From contig CAYPEF010000001.1 of NCBI GenBank assembly GCA_964409675.1, forward strand, positions 1 through 64,000: 64,000 nucleotides of DNA, written 5' to 3'. Positions 53,954 to 63,329 of this stretch are shown in pieces. The position numbers and the translations under genes are program-made. The DNA is from CAYMDD01 sp964409675. GTDB lineage: Bacteria > Pseudomonadota > Alphaproteobacteria > Rickettsiales > SXRF01. The notes beneath the pieces were generated by a model that was given only the letters and a program-made list of their open reading frames with translations, was not told where the DNA came from and searched no databases. Position 1 is the first letter of the stretch. Each line of letters starts with the position of its first letter.

Positions 53954-54448
53954 ATGTTAAGCACCATGTCTCACCCGGCTGCTCCCATCATCGGAAATTT
54001 ACTGGCACAGGACGGAATGAAGGAATCGCTTTCTTCCCGTTTCGGGGAAATCTTCTACGACAAAACCAATCTGCTGACCTTCCCGCACGGTCTGCTGGGC
54101 TTCCCCAACCATGCGCGCTTCGCGCTGGCGGAATTCCCCACGCCGGGCATGAGCCAGTTTCGCATCCTGCAATCGCTGGACATGCATTCGCTTTCCTTCA
54201 TCACCCTGCCGCTGCAGGTAAAAAACCCCTTCATCCAGCGCGAGGATATCACGGCGGCGCTTGGCGATTTAGGCATTGCCGAAGAACACGCCGAGCTGCT
54301 ACTGGTGATCTCCGTGCAGCGCCTGCCGTCGCGCACCCGTGTCACCGCCAACATGCGCGCGCCAATCTTCGTCGATTCGCTGCGCCAGCTGGCGGCGCAA
54401 TATGTCTTCACCAACGACCGCTACCAGGTGCAGAGTGAAATCAGCTAG
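53954..54448 (+). CDS. fliW: Flagellar assembly factor FliW
   Basis: The 164-residue protein shows the FliW pattern: FPHGLLGFPNHARFALAEF, FRILQSLDMHSLSFITLPL, then AELLLVISVQRLPSRTRVTA and the NMRAPIFVDSLRQLAAQYVF end. FliW binds flagellin and antagonises CsrA in Bacillus and Campylobacter. Most alphaproteobacteria use FlbT and FlaF for this step, so a FliW here is notable. No csrA gene is visible in the window. It is 16 bases after flgL. Confidence 0.9.
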   Translation: MLSTMSHPAAPIIGNLLAQDGMKESLSSRFGEIFYDKTNLLTFPHGLLGFPNHARFALAEFPTPGMSQFRILQSLDMHSLSFITLPLQVKNPFIQREDITAALGDLGIAEEHAELLLVISVQRLPSRTRVTANMRAPIFVDSLRQLAAQYVFTNDRYQVQSEIS

Positions 54449-56048
54449 CGCCGCGCACGCCCCGCACCCGGAGGCGCTGTTTCGCGAAGCGGAAACGGCC
54501 TTCGTGCAGGGCGATCTGCGGCGTACGGCGGAACTGTGTCAGGCGATCATCCAGGACTCCGCCACCTTCGCTCCCGCCTATTATTTAACAGCGGAACTTT
54601 TCCGCAAAACCCATAATCACGCCAAGGCCCTTGAATTCATCGACCGCGCGCTGGCGCTGGCGCCGGATGCCTCCGTGTTTCACACGGCGCGCGGCCATGC
54701 GCTGACGGCATTGTCGCGCCCCGAAGCGGCGGATGCCTACGCGCAGGCACTGCATCTGGATGCCGGTAATCTCCCGGCGCGGCTGGCGCTCATTGACGCG
54801 GCGCTCATCCGGCACGACTTTACTGCGGCGCAGGCCTCTATTGACGCTGCCCCGCAGGACGCGCCGGAACTGGCCGAACGCCGTGTTCGCTGCCTGCGGT
54901 TGCGCGGGGACATATCCGCCGCGCGCGCCGCCTGTGAAGCGCTGACGGAGCGCTGGCCTTCATACGCGCCCGGGCATCTTGCCAAGGGTGATTTGCTGTT
55001 TGACGTAAACGAATTCGATGCCGCTGGGGCCGCCTATGCCCGCGCATTGGTGGCGGACCAGCGCTCTGAAGTGGCGCTTTGCCGCCTCGCCAGCGTGCAG
55101 AAAATGCGCGGCCAGGCGCAGGAAGCGGTAGACCTTACCGTGCAGGCAATCCGCCTCAACCCGCGCAGCGTGATGGCGCACCTGCTGCTGGGGATTCTCT
55201 ATTACGAAGCCGGACGCCACGCGGAGGCCGAAACGGCCTATAAGACGGTGCTGGAAATCGAGCCGCTGCATGCGCGCGCCCTGATCGATCTGATCAATAT
55301 TCTGATGCTGCAGCAGAAAAGCGATGAAGCGAAGCGCTATATCGAGCAAGGCCTGAAACATGCGCCGGATAATGACCTGCTGCGCTATTTCCAGGCCATG
55401 GTGGCCGGCGGCAGGGTGGAGAAAGCCCCGCGCGAATACGTGGCTAAATTATTCGACTCCTACGCCGATCATTTCGACCGGCACCTGATGCAAACGCTAG
55501 GCTGCCAGATTCCCTCCATGCTGGCGGCGGCTCTGCAGAACGTGCGCCGCCCGGAAGCGGGCATGCAACTGCTTGACCTTGGCTGCGGCACCGGGCAGAT
55601 GGCGCGTGCGCTGAATATTGCGGGCATAACCATCACCGGCATCGACCTCTCGCCGAAAATGCTGGAAAAAGCGCGGCTGACTGGCCTCTATCAGGAACTT
55701 CACGCCGCGGATGTGGTGGAATTCATGCAGGCAAGCGCCGCTGCCTATGACATCATCACCGCCGCCGATGTATTTATCTATTTAGGCGACCTTCACCCGG
55801 TCATCGCGGCGGCGCGGCAGGCATTGAAGCAGAACGGCCTGCTCGCCTTCTCGGTGGAAAGCGCCGAGGTGGAGGATTACCGCCTGCAACCGAACGGGCG
55901 CTACCAATATTCCGAAACCTATATCCGCTCTCTTGCCGATGCGTACGGATTCGCGCTGGAACTGCTCGATGCGGGCGTGCTGCGCTTTGAGCGCAAGCAA
56001 CCGGTGCATGGGCTGTTTGCCGTCATGCGCAAGCTGCCGTTGCAATAA
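54435..56048 (+). CDS. TPR-repeat protein with SAM methyltransferase domain
   Basis: From GTG 54435, which overlaps the fliW stop by 14 bases, the protein has 537 residues: about eight to ten TPRs (10-330, for example HNHAKALEFIDRALALAPDA and GRHAEAETAYKTVLEIEPLH), a linker YVAKLFDSYADHFDRHLMQT, and a class I SAM methyltransferase (about 340-537, motif I LDLGCGTGQMARAL from residue 379). An open frame extends further upstream, but it would lie over fliW. Placed between fliW and a flagellin methylase gene, it probably methylates flagellin or a sugar attached to it, but the substrate is inferred only from position. Confidence 0.88.
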   Translation: MKSASAAHAPHPEALFREAETAFVQGDLRRTAELCQAIIQDSATFAPAYYLTAELFRKTHNHAKALEFIDRALALAPDASVFHTARGHALTALSRPEAADAYAQALHLDAGNLPARLALIDAALIRHDFTAAQASIDAAPQDAPELAERRVRCLRLRGDISAARAACEALTERWPSYAPGHLAKGDLLFDVNEFDAAGAAYARALVADQRSEVALCRLASVQKMRGQAQEAVDLTVQAIRLNPRSVMAHLLLGILYYEAGRHAEAETAYKTVLEIEPLHARALIDLINILMLQQKSDEAKRYIEQGLKHAPDNDLLRYFQAMVAGGRVEKAPREYVAKLFDSYADHFDRHLMQTLGCQIPSMLAAALQNVRRPEAGMQLLDLGCGTGQMARALNIAGITITGIDLSPKMLEKARLTGLYQELHAADVVEFMQASAAAYDIITAADVFIYLGDLHPVIAAARQALKQNGLLAFSVESAEVEDYRLQPNGRYQYSETYIRSLADAYGFALELLDAGVLRFERKQPVHGLFAVMRKLPLQ

Positions 56049-56050
56049 CG

Positions 56051-57232
56051 GTGCCGCCGGTCCTGCAAACCGAGATCGTTTCGCGCTTTCGCTGCCTGGG
56101 CGATCAATGCCCGGATACGTGCTGCGCCCGCTGGAGCATGCAGCAGGACGAACATACGCTCGCGCTTTACCGTGCGCAGGCCCCGGACATGCTGGAAGCG
56201 GTGGCGGATGAAAACAACCTGACGGTCATGCGCCGAGACACTATCACGCAGGCCTGCGTCAAACTCGAAAACGGCCTCTGCGGCATCCACGCCAGATACG
56301 GCGAACGCTTTTTAAGCGATGCCTGCCATTTCTATCCGCGCATCACGCGCAGCCTTGGCGGGCAGGCGGTGATGACAGCCTCGCTCTCCTGCCCGGAAAT
56401 CGCCCGGCTTGCCCTGGAAGAGGAGGGGGACATCGCCGCGATGCGCCCGGCAGAGCTGGAGCGCCTGCCGGCACAGATGCGGGAATATCTGCCCCCCGGC
56501 ATAGACCCGGCAGCGGCGCTGGAGCTGCACCGTTTCTTTCTACACTCCATAGGCGATGCGGCAATGCCGCCGGAACAGGCGTTGGCGCGACTTGCCAGCG
56601 TCGCGCGCTCACTGGATTTCATCGCGCCTGCCGACTGGCCGGGAGCGGCACGGGTTTTCTGGTCGCTGGCCGAAGGACGCATGCTGCTGCCGCTTCCCAA
56701 GGTCGAAGATCCGTTCCATCTGCTGCAAAGCCTGTGCGGCCTGATCGTGGCGACGCGCAAGCCGGTAAGCCCGGCGCTGCAGGAGATTATCGCTGCAATG
56801 GAGCAGGGGCTGTGCGTGACGATTGACGCGCACACGGCGGCAATCACACTAACGCCGGAAAGCGCACCGGCTGCGCAGCGACTCCATGCAACATGGCTAG
56901 CGCAGCGCGGCCCATTCGCCGCGCCGCTGCGCCGCTGGCTGCAGATGCAGATCAGCATCGCGCTCTTTCCCTTTGCCGGGTTCGGCGATACGCTCACCGA
57001 GCGGATAACGGTGATCGGCGTGCGCTATGCCACGTTGCGGCTGGCGCTGATGTGCACAGGCGCGGAAAAAGCGCTGGCGTCCGCCCGCATTACCCAAACC
57101 GCGCAGGCGCTGGCGCGGGTGCTTGACCACTTAGGCGACCCAGCATTTTCGCTCTCCATTTATAAAGAAGCCGGCTGGGATCGGGAGGAGAGACTGCGCG
57201 GGTTGCTGGATGCAGAAAAAGCATTCGGTTAA
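56051..57232 (+). CDS. fliB: FliB-family flagellin lysine-N-methylase
   Basis: The 393-residue protein starts at GTG 56051, two bases after the previous stop, and has the FliB cysteine pattern RFRCLGDQCPDTCCARW, then CVKLENGLCGIHARYGERFL and SDACHFYPR, which suggests a metal or Fe-S centre. FliB methylates lysines of flagellin in Salmonella. Its place directly before the flagellin gene supports the same role. A C-terminal region of about 200 residues is helical and less conserved. Confidence 0.9.
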   Translation: MPPVLQTEIVSRFRCLGDQCPDTCCARWSMQQDEHTLALYRAQAPDMLEAVADENNLTVMRRDTITQACVKLENGLCGIHARYGERFLSDACHFYPRITRSLGGQAVMTASLSCPEIARLALEEEGDIAAMRPAELERLPAQMREYLPPGIDPAAALELHRFFLHSIGDAAMPPEQALARLASVARSLDFIAPADWPGAARVFWSLAEGRMLLPLPKVEDPFHLLQSLCGLIVATRKPVSPALQEIIAAMEQGLCVTIDAHTAAITLTPESAPAAQRLHATWLAQRGPFAAPLRRWLQMQISIALFPFAGFGDTLTERITVIGVRYATLRLALMCTGAEKALASARITQTAQALARVLDHLGDPAFSLSIYKEAGWDREERLRGLLDAEKAFG

Positions 57233-57370
57233 GCAAAGCGATCTTTTCTTTTCCCATTCACTTGTATATAAGGGCCATATAAGGGGAGTGAGCGTCAAAA
57301 CGCCTCATTTCCTTTGTTTTCCCTCCCTCAACTCCAAAAATCCTTATCAATGGAGTGTAAGTTTAACGCT

Positions 57371-57397
57371 TAATTAACTCTTTTCATGTAACGATAG
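57371..57397 (+). promoter_or_regulatory. Sigma-28-like promoter of flagellin
   Basis: TAAT-N15-AACGATAG resembles the FliA consensus TAAA-N15-GCCGATAA (3 of 4 and 5 of 8 bases). It is 79 bases before the flagellin start, leaving a leader of about 70 nucleotides. Confidence 0.4.
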
Positions 57398-57476
57398 CAC
57401 TATGTAGCTCTAACCAGCTGCGCAATTGGCGGGGCATGTAGCCCCAAAACATAACCATCCACGTAGGAGACCAGTC

Positions 57477-60400
57477 ATGGTAAACTCAATTAACACCAAT
57501 ATTGCGGCGTATTACGCGCAAAGCAATATCAGCATTGCATCACAGAATACATCGACGTCCGTCGCCCGCCTATCCAGCGGTAACCGTATCGTCCGCGCGT
57601 CCGACGACGTGGCGGCGCTCTCCGCCGGTACTGGTCTTCGCACCAACGTAACCACCCTGCGCACCGCGCTCATCAACGCCTCCCAGGCTTCCAGCCTGCT
57701 GCAGGTGGCCGACGGCGCGCTGAGCCAGATCACCGACATTCTGCAGCGCCAGAAGGCGATTGCCGTACAGGCCGGTTCCGGTTCGCTCGATTCGTCCGCC
57801 CGTAGCTACCTGAACCAGGAATTCCAGAACCTGACGCAGGAAATTGACCGAATCACTGGTAACACCAACTTCAACGGCGTACAGCTGCTGAACGGTGACC
57901 TGTTCGATGTCACCAGCGTCGATTCCAAAACCGACAAGGCAACCGCTTCCATTGGCCGCCTGACGCTGGACCAGAACATCGCCAACGTCGCTACCTCTAA
58001 CCTGATCATCAACGGTCAGACCATCACCATCGGCACCAACGGCTCCACCAACGTGGCCCGCGGCAATACCCTCGCCGATACGCTGAACAACCTGAAGAAC
58101 TACCTCAACTCCTCCACCAATACCAGCCTGAGCAAGGCCGTGTATGAAGTGCAGGGCAACTCGCTCGTGATCAACAGCCGCGCGGGTGGTTCGCTGGGTA
58201 ACTCCTTCACCATCGAAAACTCGATCGACCGCTCCACCGCGCTCTCCAACACCGGCGCGTCCGGCGGCGTGCGCATCGGTCGCGCCGACGGTGTGAAGAG
58301 CGGCTATGCCTACCAGCAGATCTGGGGCTTTACACTCGCTTCCAGCACCACCGGTTCCGCCGTTACCACGGCGGGTGGCGCAGGCGTAATGCAGGCGGGT
58401 AACTTTGGCGTGACCAACAATGCGGGCACCACCACCAACATTACCCTGACCAACGGTATGACGCTGCAGGACGCTATCGACGCCATTAACCAGCAGTCTG
58501 GCACCACCGGTGTGACCGCGAAGCTGATCGGCGCGTCGAACTTCTACGGCATCCAGCTGGAAACCAGCACGCAGCGCTCCATCGCTGCCGCTCCGACCCT
58601 GGCGGCTTCCACTAACCTGACGGTAACGGAAACCACTGGCTCGGTGCAGCTGCGTTCGGACTCGGTCACGATTGCCGACCTGCGCACCTCCGACCTTGAT
58701 ACCGCCGGTATTTTCACCAAGTCGGCCGCGCTCACCATCAACGGCACCGCCGGCACCGCGCTTGACGGCACGCCAACGCTGAACGAAGTGCTCGACCAGA
58801 TCAAGGCTGACTTCGGTTCGTCCGGTTCCAAAGCTGCTTACGGCATCACTGCCACGGTGGAATGGGATGCTGCCAACAGCGGCAAGTACTATATCGTACT
58901 ATCCAGCAACGTGCAGGACTACATCCGTATGGGTGCAGCCGGTGCAGCGGTAGGTACCAACAACCTCGACGCCAACACCGCCACCCAGCAGGTGAACTCC
59001 AGCGGCGGCGTGGATAACGGCCTGAACATCGGCAGCGTCATGGCGACCGGTACTGCGGGTGACAGTATCCTCAACACGCTGAGCAACATCCGCTCTTCGG
59101 CCACTTTAAGCTTCGCTGACCTGTCGGATGCCAACCAGCTGGCCAACCTGGCCCGCAAGCAGATCCAGTTCGACACTGGCGACGGCCTTGCCGCTCAGCT
59201 GACCACCTTCAAGTTCTCCGATGGCACCACCACCGGCCAGGCGGTAACGACCTATGACGATAACATCGTCAAGATCGGCACCACCCTGAACGATACGCTC
59301 GATAACCTCGTGGCGGCGATCAATAAATACGCCGACTCCGGTGAAATCGACGCCTATGCGATCAGCAAGGTGACCGCACGCCGCGAAGGCCGCAACGTGA
59401 TTCTGGAATACCAGAGCGCGGGCAACCTGACGGCACGCGGCAGCGCCACCGCGCTGAAGCTCTACACCAACATCTCGCAGACCGACGCCGGCCTCTCCTC
59501 GGCCTCGACGGTCACCGGCTTTGACGGCGGCGCCACCAACCAGGTGACCACCTTCAATAACGGCGCGGCGACCGGTGTGGATGCCTCCAATATCGTGAAC
59601 AAGGATTTCGCTGGCACGCTCAGCGGATTCAACGCCACCTACACCGGTACCAACAACCAGGTGAACCTGAGCGTCACCGTTGGCTCGGAAACCTACACGG
59701 CAACCGGCGTCAACACCAAGCCGACCTCGACCACCACGGTGCGGTTCATCTCCGCCACCGGCGGTTACTTCGACGTGCAACTGGCGGCGAACCAGGGTGC
59801 GGACGTCACCAACCAGACGGATGCGGACCGTATCGCTTCCCGTCTTGACCAGGCGTTCTCGACCATCAAGTTCTACCAGAACCGCTCGGTCAGCAGCTAC
59901 AATGCCGCAGGCGACATCATCACCAACAATTCGGTGTCTGGTTCGCTCACCGGCACGACGCTCTCGCTGTCGCGCTCCGACTTTGGCACTGTTACGCTGG
60001 ACGATGTCAGCGTCTCGGCACCCCCGTCCGGTGCGACCAACGGTTCGATCGAGTTCACCATCAACGGCGAAACCTACCGCTCACGCGACGATATCGGGTC
60101 CAAGCTGGCCGCCAACGGCGTCTACCAGTTCAAGAGCCTGACCAATCCGAGCAATGTGGTTACCTTCAAGGTAGGCACCACCGCCATCCAGTTCGACACC
60201 GCCGATAAAGCGGCCAACTTCGAGAGCGCATTGAAAAATGCGCTCGGCGTGGGCTCCGGCGGCGCCAGCCTGAAGTTCCAGGTGGGCGTCACCACGGAGG
60301 ATACGCTCTCGGTTCGCATCGATAGCGTCACCACCGACAAGCTGGGCACGCACGGTCTGGACGTCACCACGCAGGACAACGCCGCGGCAGCCGCCGATGC

Positions 60401-60656
60401 GATTGACGTTGCGCTTGGGGTCGTCACCAGCGTACGTGCCGACGTAGGTGCCCTGCAGTCGAGGTTCAACTTCGCTTCAGCGAACATTGAAAGCTCGATC
60501 CAGAACCAGGACGCTGCCCGCGGTGTGCTGCTTGATACCGACATCGCGTCGGAATCCACCAGCTACGCAACCAATCAGGTAAAGCTGCAGGCCGGTATCT
60601 CGGTACTTGCCCAGGCGAATCAGCAGTTACAGAACCTGCTGAAACTGATCAGCTAG
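57477..60656 (+). CDS. fliC: Giant flagellin with multiple Flagellin-IN modules
   Basis: The ATG at 57477 follows TAGGAGACC and gives 1059 residues, two to three times the usual size. The conserved ends are intact: SINTNIAAYYAQSNISIASQ with SVARLSSGNRIVRASDDVAA, and a C-terminal DIASESTSYATNQVKLQAGI then SVLAQANQQLQNLLKLIS. The long middle (about 170-950) contains at least four units of the Flagellin-IN type, each a strand pair with a TLADTLNNLKNYLN, TLQDAIDAINQQSG, TLNEVLDQIKADFG or TLNDTLDNLVAAIN helix. The units should form large outer domains on the filament. It has its own sigma-28-like promoter and is the likely target of the FliB and TPR-methyltransferase products. Confidence 0.93.
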   Translation: MVNSINTNIAAYYAQSNISIASQNTSTSVARLSSGNRIVRASDDVAALSAGTGLRTNVTTLRTALINASQASSLLQVADGALSQITDILQRQKAIAVQAGSGSLDSSARSYLNQEFQNLTQEIDRITGNTNFNGVQLLNGDLFDVTSVDSKTDKATASIGRLTLDQNIANVATSNLIINGQTITIGTNGSTNVARGNTLADTLNNLKNYLNSSTNTSLSKAVYEVQGNSLVINSRAGGSLGNSFTIENSIDRSTALSNTGASGGVRIGRADGVKSGYAYQQIWGFTLASSTTGSAVTTAGGAGVMQAGNFGVTNNAGTTTNITLTNGMTLQDAIDAINQQSGTTGVTAKLIGASNFYGIQLETSTQRSIAAAPTLAASTNLTVTETTGSVQLRSDSVTIADLRTSDLDTAGIFTKSAALTINGTAGTALDGTPTLNEVLDQIKADFGSSGSKAAYGITATVEWDAANSGKYYIVLSSNVQDYIRMGAAGAAVGTNNLDANTATQQVNSSGGVDNGLNIGSVMATGTAGDSILNTLSNIRSSATLSFADLSDANQLANLARKQIQFDTGDGLAAQLTTFKFSDGTTTGQAVTTYDDNIVKIGTTLNDTLDNLVAAINKYADSGEIDAYAISKVTARREGRNVILEYQSAGNLTARGSATALKLYTNISQTDAGLSSASTVTGFDGGATNQVTTFNNGAATGVDASNIVNKDFAGTLSGFNATYTGTNNQVNLSVTVGSETYTATGVNTKPTSTTTVRFISATGGYFDVQLAANQGADVTNQTDADRIASRLDQAFSTIKFYQNRSVSSYNAAGDIITNNSVSGSLTGTTLSLSRSDFGTVTLDDVSVSAPPSGATNGSIEFTINGETYRSRDDIGSKLAANGVYQFKSLTNPSNVVTFKVGTTAIQFDTADKAANFESALKNALGVGSGGASLKFQVGVTTEDTLSVRIDSVTTDKLGTHGLDVTTQDNAAAAADAIDVALGVVTSVRADVGALQSRFNFASANIESSIQNQDAARGVLLDTDIASESTSYATNQVKLQAGISVLAQANQQLQNLLKLIS

Positions 60657-60672
60657 TAAGGCTCAAGGGAAA

Positions 60673-60698
60673 GCCGGGGCGGTGCAAGCCGCCCCGGC
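60673..60698 (+). terminator. Strong hairpin after flagellin
   Basis: GCCGGGGCGG and CCGCCCCGGC form a perfect 10-bp stem with a six-base loop, 17 bases after the stop and without a U tract. It may stabilise the abundant flagellin message and reduce read-through into flaG-fliD-fliS. Confidence 0.6.
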
Positions 60699-60725
60699 GG
60701 ACCCGGGGAAGAATGGAGTTAGATC

Positions 60726-61094
60726 ATGGACCCGATATCGCTTACAGCGTTTCCCATGATGCCTCGCGGAGACAGCGCTTATACGCCTATTCTCCGCAGC
60801 CCGAGCCAGAGCGCACCCGCTCAGCCGCTGCCGCAGCCGCCGCAACAACAGGAGGTTGACGTCAGCCAGGCGGATGCCAGGCGCTTGGAAATGGTCAGAC
60901 GCGCCGCCCAGCAGGCAAGCAACACCTATGTGGTGAGCGATCAGCGCTTCACCATATTCAAAGACTCAAGCGGTCAGTATATCACCCGCTTCACTTCACT
61001 CCGTGACGGCAAGGTTGTGTACGTCCCGGAACCGGAGATGATGCAGATGCTTTCGCACAGCGACAGCAGCCCGGTGATGAACCTGAACGTTTGA
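60726..61094 (+). CDS. FlaG-like protein
   Basis: The 122-residue protein has a proline/glutamine-rich N-terminal half and a C-terminal region VVSDQRFTIFKDSSGQYITR followed by DGKVVYVPEPEMMQML, which matches the FlaG pattern (F-x-x-x-x-x-x-Q-x-x-x-x-V-x-D-x-x-T-x-E-V-x-x-x-I-P). It lies between flagellin and fliD, as flaG does in Pseudomonas and Vibrio. FlaG influences filament length. The similarity is short, so the call is moderate. Confidence 0.68.
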   Translation: MDPISLTAFPMMPRGDSAYTPILRSPSQSAPAQPLPQPPQQQEVDVSQADARRLEMVRRAAQQASNTYVVSDQRFTIFKDSSGQYITRFTSLRDGKVVYVPEPEMMQMLSHSDSSPVMNLNV

Positions 61095-61151
61095 TATCCG
61101 CAACTGGTGCGGTTCTTGCATAGTGCAGTGCTGAAAACCGGGAGATAGGCA

Positions 61152-63308
61152 ATGGTAACGTCGGTACAGCTTGGAAATTTCTTCACCGCCAACGGGCGTT
61201 CCGTGCTCGGCAGCGCCGGCGGTTCCGGCATCGATACCAAGGCAATCATTGACGGGCTGGTGCAGGCCAAGTCGGTGCCGCAGCAGAAGCTGAAAGATAC
61301 TGTTACCCTCAACGGCAAAAAAAGCGACGCGCTCAGCGAGTTGCAGACGCTGATGAGCAAGCTCAAGGATTCCGCCAATTTCCTGCGCAATCCTCCCGGT
61401 GTCGGCAACGCTTCCGATAACGTCTTTAAATACACCAGCGCCACCGTCACCGCTAGCACTGGCGTAGCGGGCGATACCTATATGGGTGTAAGCAGCGCCG
61501 CTGGTGCGTCGCTGCAATCTTACACCATCAATGAAATTACTTCCGTAGCGCAGGCCAAGAAGCAGGGCACTGGCAATTTCGTGGTGGCCGATACCAATAC
61601 CTCCGTAGTCTCCGCCACTCCCGGAGCCGGGCAGTTCGGCGCCGGCACCATCACTATCCGCGGCCAGAACATCACGCTCACTGCCGGCGATTCGCTGAAC
61701 ACGGTGGTCAATAAATTCAACCAGGTGTCCGCCGACACCAAGATTTCCGCCGGTATTGTGCAGGTCGGCACCGGCCAGTACCGTATGGTATTCTCCGCCA
61801 CCAGCAGCGGCCTGAATACGAATTTCAATCTTGGCGATGCAGGTGATCTCACCCCCAATTCCGTCACTGACCCCAGCAGTGTGCTGAGCCATATCACCTT
61901 TGATACGACACAAGTGGCCGCCAATGCCGTCTTCAAGCTGGACGGCGCCACCATCACACGGCAGACCAACACCATCACCGACGTGGTGGACGGCGTGACC
62001 TTCAATGTCAAGCAGCTCACGCCCGGCGGAACCACGCTCACCGCCAGCATTAATCCGGACCAGCAAATTGCCAAGAATGGCATTATCAATTTCGTCAATG
62101 CCTATAACGATCTGCGCATTTTCGCCGCCAAGCAGATGAAAACCAACGACGACGGCAGCGCCGCCGACGATGCAATCCTGATCGGCGACACGGTGCTGCG
62201 CTCGACGCTGAACAGCGTTGGCAGCGAGCTTTCGCGCATTGTGAACGGGTTGTCGGGCAACCCCAACCGCCTGAGCGATCTTGGCATGAGCTTCGCCGAC
62301 CTGCCGGAGAGCAAGGATAACCCGTTCGTGCGTAACATCATCAATCTGGATGAGGGAAAGCTTGATTCCGCACTCTCCAGCGACTTCAGCAGCCTGCGCA
62401 AGGTCTTTGAATTCACCTTCACCGCCGATAACGCCAATCTCGGCGTCTATTCGCGCACCAACGCGCTTTCCATCAGCAGCATGACGCTGAACCTGACCTT
62501 CGCCAAGGCCACCACGCAGGACAGCAGCGCCTTCAGCATCGCCGATGCCAATCAGCCGGTGGTGGCGGCCGTTGCCACGCCCGGTATGTTCACCGCCGGC
62601 TCGGTTACCATCAAGGGCGCCACGCTAACGCTGAGCGACGGCGACACGCTGAGCCAGGTGATCGACAAATTCAACGCCATTAAAACTCAGACCGGCATCC
62701 AGGCGTCGCTTAAAACCATTACCCCCGGCGTTTCCTACGGCATCACCTTCACGGCCACCGCCACCGGCACCGCCAACGCCTTTGATCTTTCCGACCCCGG
62801 CACGGTGACCGACCCTTCCAGCGTCTTCGCCAACGTTACCTTCGCCACCACGCAGGCGGCGGCCAACAGCAGCTACACTGCCAGCTACGCCAATCCCAAC
62901 GGTTCTCCGGCATCAACGGATGTGGATGTCACAGCCATCACGGGCGGCGGCTACACGATCAAGGGCCGCTCCGGCACCGTGCTGGACGGGCTGGTGATGA
63001 TCTATTCCGCCAGCAGCGACGCCAGCATAGCCGTCAGCATGACGCAAGGCATTGGCGACCGCATCTATAATATCGCCGAAGGCGTTGCCAATGTCAGAAC
63101 CGGTACGCTCAAGCTGGAAAAAGACGCACTGCAGGACAGCACCGACAAGCTCAACGAGCAGATCACCAAATACGATAACGACCTGACCACCTACCGCAAC
63201 CAGCTGCTGGACAAATTCGCGGCAATGGAAAAGGCGATATCGCAGGTCAACTCGCTGCTACAGAGCCTGGATGCACAGGACAAGGCGCGCAACGCCAGCA
63301 GCGGTTAA
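61152..63308 (+). CDS. fliD: Flagellar filament cap protein FliD with duplicated module
   Basis: The 718-residue protein has FliD ends: GSGIDTKAIIDGLVQAKSVP at residues 26-45 and a C-terminal coiled coil with LNEQITKYDNDLTTYRNQLL then DKFAAMEKAISQVNSLLQSL. It is longer than the usual 450-550 residues because a unit of about 105 residues is present twice, at about 155-260 and 474-577; both have a Flagellin-IN core (AGTITIRGQNITLTAGDSLN and AGSVTIKGATLTLSDGDTLS) and a closing VTDPSSV segment. FliD caps the growing filament and guides flagellin folding. Confidence 0.92.
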   Translation: MVTSVQLGNFFTANGRSVLGSAGGSGIDTKAIIDGLVQAKSVPQQKLKDTVTLNGKKSDALSELQTLMSKLKDSANFLRNPPGVGNASDNVFKYTSATVTASTGVAGDTYMGVSSAAGASLQSYTINEITSVAQAKKQGTGNFVVADTNTSVVSATPGAGQFGAGTITIRGQNITLTAGDSLNTVVNKFNQVSADTKISAGIVQVGTGQYRMVFSATSSGLNTNFNLGDAGDLTPNSVTDPSSVLSHITFDTTQVAANAVFKLDGATITRQTNTITDVVDGVTFNVKQLTPGGTTLTASINPDQQIAKNGIINFVNAYNDLRIFAAKQMKTNDDGSAADDAILIGDTVLRSTLNSVGSELSRIVNGLSGNPNRLSDLGMSFADLPESKDNPFVRNIINLDEGKLDSALSSDFSSLRKVFEFTFTADNANLGVYSRTNALSISSMTLNLTFAKATTQDSSAFSIADANQPVVAAVATPGMFTAGSVTIKGATLTLSDGDTLSQVIDKFNAIKTQTGIQASLKTITPGVSYGITFTATATGTANAFDLSDPGTVTDPSSVFANVTFATTQAAANSSYTASYANPNGSPASTDVDVTAITGGGYTIKGRSGTVLDGLVMIYSASSDASIAVSMTQGIGDRIYNIAEGVANVRTGTLKLEKDALQDSTDKLNEQITKYDNDLTTYRNQLLDKFAAMEKAISQVNSLLQSLDAQDKARNASSG

Positions 63309-63329
63309 TATAATTAAGGATTGCAGGGA

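Noticed and set aside
57429..57444. Sigma-54 promoter before flagellin (TGGCGGGGCATGTAGC)
   Set aside because: The GG to GC spacing is one base too long and the TTGC element is missing; the sigma-28-like site fits better.
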